Shown here in pieces: positions 6,072-8,347 of a stretch of 8,347 nt of DNA (positions are counted from its first letter, which is position 1; each line of letters begins with the position of its first letter). Made by a program: the position numbers and the translations under genes. The notes under the pieces were generated by a model, which saw only the letters and a program-made list of their open reading frames with translations, was not told where the DNA came from and did not search any database. The DNA lies in assembly GCA_003650865.1 (NCBI GenBank), contig QMSN01000038.1:1-8347 (forward strand), in the 5' to 3' direction. This DNA is from Thermoprotei archaeon. GTDB lineage: Archaea > Thermoproteota > Methanomethylicia > Nezhaarchaeales > WYZ-LMO8.

Positions 6072-6380
6072 CGGAGGGCGAGGTTATAGCGATGTGGTTC
6101 ACACCACCTTACGGTCAGCAGTACTCGAGTAGCGATGAGTCCAAGAGGGCTGAAGCAGGCTACACCTACACGTATCCGTACTACTCGGGCTACTCACTGC
6201 CGTACGCTCCATGGCTGCCGCCCTGGCTCCCATGGATGCCCCCGCTAGCTCCAGCTTACTGGCTTGGCTTATGGCCTTACCTCTACTGGCCCTACTTCTA
6301 TCCTCCACCACTTAGCTTATACTGGTACTTGCCACTATACTACTGGACAGCGTTCTGGTGGTAGCCTTGTACTGGCCTAG
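6047..6380 (+). repeat. Short direct repeats linking the three aromatic ORFs
   Basis: GTTCTGGTGGTAGC occurs identically at 6059-6072 and 6352-6365; in both places it encodes the C-terminal FWW and stop of one ORF. GTACTGGCCTAG occurs identically at 6047-6058 and 6369-6380, each followed by GTTCTGG, with a 3-nt AAG insertion in the second. So the C-terminus of protein A (YWPRFWW) and the N-terminus of protein C (YWPRRFW) match at the DNA level. Tandem duplication of an aromatic module is the likely origin. Confidence 0.65.
6092..6364 (+). CDS. Tyr/Pro/Trp-rich mini-protein B
   Basis: I do not recognise this 90-aa protein. A short polar head (residues 9-21, QQYSSSDESKRAE) is followed by 69 residues with no charged side chain, made mostly of Tyr, Pro, Trp and Leu, for example PWLPPWLPWMPPL and WPYLYWPYFYPPP. 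In total there are 18 Tyr, 11 Trp, 3 Phe and 17 Pro. It starts MWF and ends WTAFWW, like protein A. ATG 6092 has GAGGT (6080-6084) 7 nt upstream. A GTG at 6065 overlapping the stop of gene A would add nine residues that do not resemble the rest. The uncharged Pro/aromatic stretch could sit at a membrane or in a protein assembly, but proline spacing makes an ordinary transmembrane helix doubtful. Function unknown. Confidence 0.72.
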   Translation: MWFTPPYGQQYSSSDESKRAEAGYTYTYPYYSGYSLPYAPWLPPWLPWMPPLAPAYWLGLWPYLYWPYFYPPPLSLYWYLPLYYWTAFWW

Positions 6381-6633
6381 AAGGTTCTGGAGAAGAGGTT
6401 GGGGCTACGGCTACGGGCCTCCATGGGGATGGGGGTACCAGCCAGCTCCTTACTACGCTCCACCGCCGACACCTACACCGCCAACACCAATGGTGCCTCC
6501 AGAGCAGGAGCTGGAGTTCCTAGAGAGGTACAAGAGGGATCTCGAGGAGGACCTCAAGGACTTGCAGGAGGAGCTTAAGAGCGTTGAGGAGAGGATTAAG
6601 GAGCTTAAGAGGATGATTGAGGGCACGAGGTAA
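6367..6633 (+). CDS. Aromatic/Gly-rich coiled-coil protein C, DUF5320-like layout
   Basis: This 88-aa protein has two parts. Residues 1-45 are rich in Trp, Tyr, Gly, Arg and Pro (WRRGWGYGYGPPWGWGYQ, then a PPPTPTPPTP linker). Residues 46-86 are a highly charged amphipathic helix, very likely a coiled coil, with Leu/Ile spaced as heptads (LEFLERYKRDLEEDLKDLQE onward). This architecture resembles DUF5320 proteins, which have a Gly/aromatic N-terminus and a C-terminal coiled coil and occur beside NifX-like and MinD/ferredoxin ATPases; the assignment is from memory of that layout. The start is uncertain: TTG 6367 with GGTGGT 5 nt upstream gives MYWP, similar to the MW starts of A and B; GTG 6358, overlapping the stop of gene B, adds three residues. 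The coiled coil probably mediates oligomerisation or docking to a partner. Confidence 0.75.
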   Translation: MYWPRRFWRRGWGYGYGPPWGWGYQPAPYYAPPPTPTPPTPMVPPEQELEFLERYKRDLEEDLKDLQEELKSVEERIKELKRMIEGTR

Positions 6634-6665
6634 CCTTAAACCTCCACTTTTTTAGGTGTTGAGGT
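6634..6665 (+). terminator. Short gap with T-run and possible internal promoter
   Basis: The 32 nt between gene C and the NifX-like gene contain six consecutive T (6648-6653), which could weaken transcription in an archaeon, where U-runs alone act as terminators. CCTTAAAC (6634-6641), about 28 nt before the NifX-like ATG, could be a weak TATA box. Both signals are slight; co-transcription remains likely. Confidence 0.3.
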
Positions 6666-7091
6666 ATGAGGTTCTTCATTCCACTTGAGACCTCTTCGGG
6701 CTTGGACTCCTTGATATCCCCCCACTTCGGGAGAGCACCTTACTTCGCAGTAGTCGACTTCGACGGTAGGGATGTGAGGTTCAGGATTAGGGCTTCTCCA
6801 CAGCTTATGCATGAAGCAGCTGGTTGTGATGCTGGAACGCTCATAGAGGTTAGTGGAGCTGACGCCGCTGTAGTTAAGGGTATTGGGAGGAAGGCTTTGA
6901 TGATGCTTGAGAGCATGGGCGTAAAGGTGTACTACACAGAGGCCAATAGCCTACGGGAGGTAATCGAGGAGATTAAGAGGGGGTCTCTGAGGCCCTACAC
7001 AATGGACATGTGGGGGCGCGGCCGCTGCGGCTTTGGGCGCGGCTACGGGTATTCAGGCCCGTACTACCCGTATCACCCTCCATTCTTCTAA
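6666..7091 (+). CDS. NifX/NifB-type dinitrogenase cofactor domain protein with aromatic tail
   Basis: This 141-aa protein has the NifB/NifX/NafY domain (about 1-108), a fold that in nitrogenase systems binds iron-molybdenum cofactor or its precursors; stand-alone copies are common in anaerobes that fix no nitrogen. Diagnostic parts are MRFFIPLETSSGLDSLISPH with HFGRAPYFAVVDFD (20-33), and EVSGADAAVVKGIGRKALMM (61-80) followed by the closing SLREVIEEIKRG helix. C54 is the only Cys in the domain. Family members often end in a Gly/His/Cys tail; here residues 113-141 instead form a Gly/Arg then Tyr/Pro/Phe tail with one Cys and one His (C121, H137), resembling the upstream mini-proteins. The ATG has GAGG very close upstream and GGTG further off. 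It likely works with the DUF134, coiled-coil and ferredoxin-ATPase genes nearby. Confidence 0.9.
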   Translation: MRFFIPLETSSGLDSLISPHFGRAPYFAVVDFDGRDVRFRIRASPQLMHEAAGCDAGTLIEVSGADAAVVKGIGRKALMMLESMGVKVYYTEANSLREVIEEIKRGSLRPYTMDMWGRGRCGFGRGYGYSGPYYPYHPPFF

Positions 7092-7135
7092 GCTCTTTGA
7101 GGCACGCTCTTCTAGGAGTTAGAGCTCTAGATCTA

Positions 7136-7173
7136 GTGGCTCAAGCAATAGGTCAGCTACCTATGTGAGCCAC
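7136..7173. repeat. Two-stem hairpin at a convergent gene end
   Basis: GTGGCTCA (7136-7143) pairs perfectly with TGAGCCAC (7166-7173). Inside it ATAGGT (7148-7153) pairs with ACCTAT (7159-7164) around loop CAGCT, with an internal loop of AGCA opposite G. The 38-nt structure spans the end of the minus-strand aspartic-protease-like gene and lies 45 nt after the NifX-like stop. A bidirectional 3'-end signal or RNA stabiliser is the simplest reading. A 10-bp palindrome, CTAGATCTAG (7127-7136), directly precedes it. Confidence 0.6.
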
Positions 7174-7520
7174 CACCGCCTCCCCTTTAGGTCTATCACT
7201 ATGCCCAGCTGTTCAATGCACTTATCCGAGAGAGCGACCTCATCCTCCCCAACCGTTATTATAGCCTCAGCGCTCACCCTCCTCGTCGAGCCCTGCTGAG
7301 AAACCTCTACAACAACCTCACCGGCGTGATAGGCAGCCCCCATGGTGAGGCCGGGCCCCTCAAACGTCAGAGGCCTAGTAGGCCTAAGCTTAAGGGCTTC
7401 AGCAACCCCTATGGGTATCGACACAAGGGGCTTTGAGGCCTCAAAGCCTGTATTGAGCAAAGCGTTTACTTGAACACGCCTATCCCCCTTCACGAGCTTA
7501 ACCGGTATCCTCAAGCCCAA
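7161..7520 (-). CDS. Retropepsin-like (clan AA, DTGF-type) protein with NTG at the active site
   Basis: This 119-aa protein resembles the small clan AA aspartic-protease-like family with a DTGF motif (AF_0612 type). Family-like parts are an N-terminal beta strand region, ALLNTGFEAS (20-29), PIGVAEALKL (36-45), and a C-terminal LSDKCIEQLGIVID, equivalent to the second-loop/helix segment. The catalytic Asp of DTG is replaced by Asn (N23, codon AAT), so the usual dimeric aspartic protease chemistry should be lost or changed. TTG 7520 is chosen because GGTGAGGGTG lies just upstream; TTG 7514 is an alternative. It is on the opposite strand to the NifX-like and ATPase genes it separates, so it is probably a functionally separate insertion. 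The substrate is unknown. Confidence 0.65.
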   Translation of the reverse strand: MGLRIPVKLVKGDRRVQVNALLNTGFEASKPLVSIPIGVAEALKLRPTRPLTFEGPGLTMGAAYHAGEVVVEVSQQGSTRRVSAEAIITVGEDEVALSDKCIEQLGIVIDLKGRRWWLT

Positions 7521-7523
7521 GCT

Positions 7524-7628
7524 CTACACCCTCACCTTCATCCTCTTCCACCGGATCACAAGCTTAGCTCTACGCCTTCTATGAGCTCTCTCAATGAGCT
7601 TAAGGGTTTTGAGAGTGACTTCGCTCAA
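7524..7628 (-). CDS. Possible small basic protein (34 aa)
   Basis: A minus-strand ORF runs TTG 7628 to TAG 7524, reading MSEVTLKTLKLIERAHRRRR and then AKLVIRWKRMKVRV. GGAGGGG lies 2 nt before the start and a TATAA element about 36 nt before it. The stop is 3 nt before the protease-like start, and that gene's ribosome binding site is inside this ORF, an arrangement that suggests translational coupling. It has 14 Lys/Arg and only two acidic residues, which would suit nucleic-acid binding. I recognise no family. The same frame is open for another 19 codons upstream with no standard start codon. It may be only a leader, or not translated. Confidence 0.38.
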   Translation of the reverse strand: MSEVTLKTLKLIERAHRRRRAKLVIRWKRMKVRV

Positions 7629-7659
7629 GGCCCCTCCATACAGATATTTGAGGAGCCAC

Positions 7660-7668
7660 CTTATAATG
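7660..7668 (-). promoter_or_regulatory. Likely TATA box for the minus-strand pair
   Basis: On the minus strand ATTATAAGG, with core TTATAA at 7661-7666, is a good archaeal TATA match. A transcript starting about 25 nt downstream would begin near 7637, just before the small basic ORF and the protease-like gene. Confidence 0.5.
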
Positions 7669-7843
7669 GTTGACCACGCCCATAGCAGTTAGGCCTCACG
7701 GTAATGCATAGAGCCTAGGCGAGAGCTGGCTGCTCAGCAAGCTCAGCTTCATGAAGCACTCTGCAACTCCAGAGCTATTTTAGGGTAGGCTTAAAGGGCT
7801 GATTGTGGCTAGTAGAGTGAGCCTTAAGCTTAAGGTGTGAGTC
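7669..7843. other. Non-coding upstream region of the ferredoxin-ATPase with palindromes
   Basis: No convincing gene is seen in these 175 nt. It holds a direct repeat of GCTCAGC separated by AA (7734-7749 area), a perfect 12-bp palindrome GCTTCATGAAGC (7746-7757), and a perfect 14-bp palindrome CCTTAAGCTTAAGG (7822-7835) that ends 8 nt before the ATPase ATG and overlaps its ribosome binding site. TATA-like candidates for the plus strand are CTATTTTAG (7775-7783) and GCTTAAAG (7789-7796). The first palindrome is upstream and the second downstream of the likely transcription start, so both could be regulator sites, but AAGCTTAAG is also a common string in this genome. Confidence 0.4.
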
Positions 7844-8347
7844 ATGAAGGAGATAGTTGTCGTTAGCGGTAAGGGCGGCTCTGGAAAGACCACTTTAGCT
7901 GCGTCGCTGGCATACATGCTTCACCAAGAGGGCTTTAGGGTTGTAGCAGCTGACACAGATGTAGACACACCCACCCTCCACTTCATGCTCCCAATAAAGA
8001 AGAGGGAGAAGAAGTTTGAGATCTACATGTCTAGGAAGGCCTACGTGGACGAGGCTAAGTGCGATAGCTGCTATAAGTGTCTAGATGTGTGCCCCTATGG
8101 AGCCATAGAGCTTCAGGGTGAGGGCTTGAAGCCCAAGGTGAACAGCTTCTACTGTGAGGGGTGTGGAGCATGCGCTTTAGCCTGCCCTCGCTCAGCCATA
8201 GAGATGAGAGAGGCTAGGACGGGGTTCATGCTTGTAGGCGAGTGCGAATTCGGATTCCCCATAATAACAGCTCAGCTTGAAGTTGGAGAGCACAACACAG
8301 GCCCATTAGTCCACGAGATTAGGGATAAAGCAGCTGAGATAGCCAAG
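7844..8347 (+). CDS. MinD/Mrp-superfamily P-loop ATPase with inserted 2[4Fe-4S] ferredoxin domain (3' partial)
   Basis: The first 168 residues are present and the gene runs off the window. The N-terminus MKEIVVVSGKGGSGKTT contains the deviant Walker A motif KGGSGKT with the signature lysine K10; VVAADTDVDTPTLH (33-46) is the next conserved block. A ferredoxin insert carries two [4Fe-4S] sets: C73, C76, C79, C83 and C104, C107, C110, C114. NTGPLVHEIRDKA near the end is the conserved switch region after the insert. Such ATPases are thought to act in iron-sulfur or metal-cofactor assembly and typically occur in tandem beside NifX-like and DUF5320 genes, as here, so a second copy may follow. ATG 7844 has GGTGTG upstream. 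The protein is probably cytoplasmic. Confidence 0.95.
   Translation, partial: MKEIVVVSGKGGSGKTTLAASLAYMLHQEGFRVVAADTDVDTPTLHFMLPIKKREKKFEIYMSRKAYVDEAKCDSCYKCLDVCPYGAIELQGEGLKPKVNSFYCEGCGACALACPRSAIEMREARTGFMLVGECEFGFPIITAQLEVGEHNTGPLVHEIRDKAAEIAK

Noticed and set aside
6099..6311. Minus-strand ORF opposite mini-protein B
   Set aside because: It has no ribosome binding site or recognisable product, while the plus-strand frame has both a good start and sites shared with its neighbours.
7470..7673. 67-aa plus-strand ORF rich in Pro/His/Leu
   Set aside because: It overlaps the protease-like gene and the small basic ORF on the other strand, has no family resemblance, and its composition looks like the antisense of Lys/Arg-rich coding sequence.
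1..8347. CRISPR array or insertion sequence
   Set aside because: No regularly spaced repeats and no transposase or paired terminal inverted repeats are seen in the window.

Overview
The window is archaeal chromosomal DNA. It carries an archaeal/eukaryotic-type ribosomal protein (eL37), an Sm-like protein, the KH/metallo-beta-lactamase termination nuclease aCPSF1/FttA, a proteasome beta subunit, and sn-glycerol-1-phosphate dehydrogenase, the enzyme that sets the stereochemistry of archaeal lipids. TATA-like boxes lie roughly 25-40 nt upstream of several starts. TTG starts are frequent and some genes have GGAGG-type ribosome binding sites. My guess is a thermophilic member of the Thermoproteota/TACK group, but the sequence alone does not fix the lineage.

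Positions 1-5400 are a conserved core. On the minus strand are tRNA-Ala(GGC) and a two-gene unit, Sm-like protein then eL37. Divergent from it is a PUA-domain RNA-binding protein, which converges on fttA. fttA follows psmB on the minus strand, a pairing known from other archaea. psmB is divergent from egsA, which is followed at once by a Cys-rich UPF0179 protein. The themes are RNA processing, translation, protein turnover and lipid synthesis.

Positions 5400-8347 are the accessory and more interesting part. A DUF134 helix-turn-helix regulator is followed by a perfect 12-bp palindrome lying against a TATA box. After that come three small proteins of extreme composition: a 67-aa Trp/Phe/Gly/Pro protein with 15 Trp; a 90-aa Tyr/Pro/Trp protein with no charged residue after position 21; and an 88-aa protein with an aromatic/Gly/Pro N-terminus and a charged C-terminal coiled coil, laid out like DUF5320 proteins. 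A NifX/NifB-type dinitrogenase-cofactor domain protein follows, itself ending in a Gly/Tyr/Pro/Phe-rich tail. After a short minus-strand island (a retropepsin-like protein with NTG in place of the catalytic DTG, and a possible 34-aa basic ORF) comes the start of a MinD/Mrp-type ATPase with two inserted [4Fe-4S] ferredoxin motifs, cut by the window end.

DUF134, DUF5320-like, NifX-like and MinD/ferredoxin-ATPase genes tend to occur together in anaerobic prokaryotes, so the set probably handles an iron-sulfur or metal cofactor. The two extra aromatic mini-proteins share short nucleotide repeats with each other and with the third ORF. They are the best candidates here for something undescribed.
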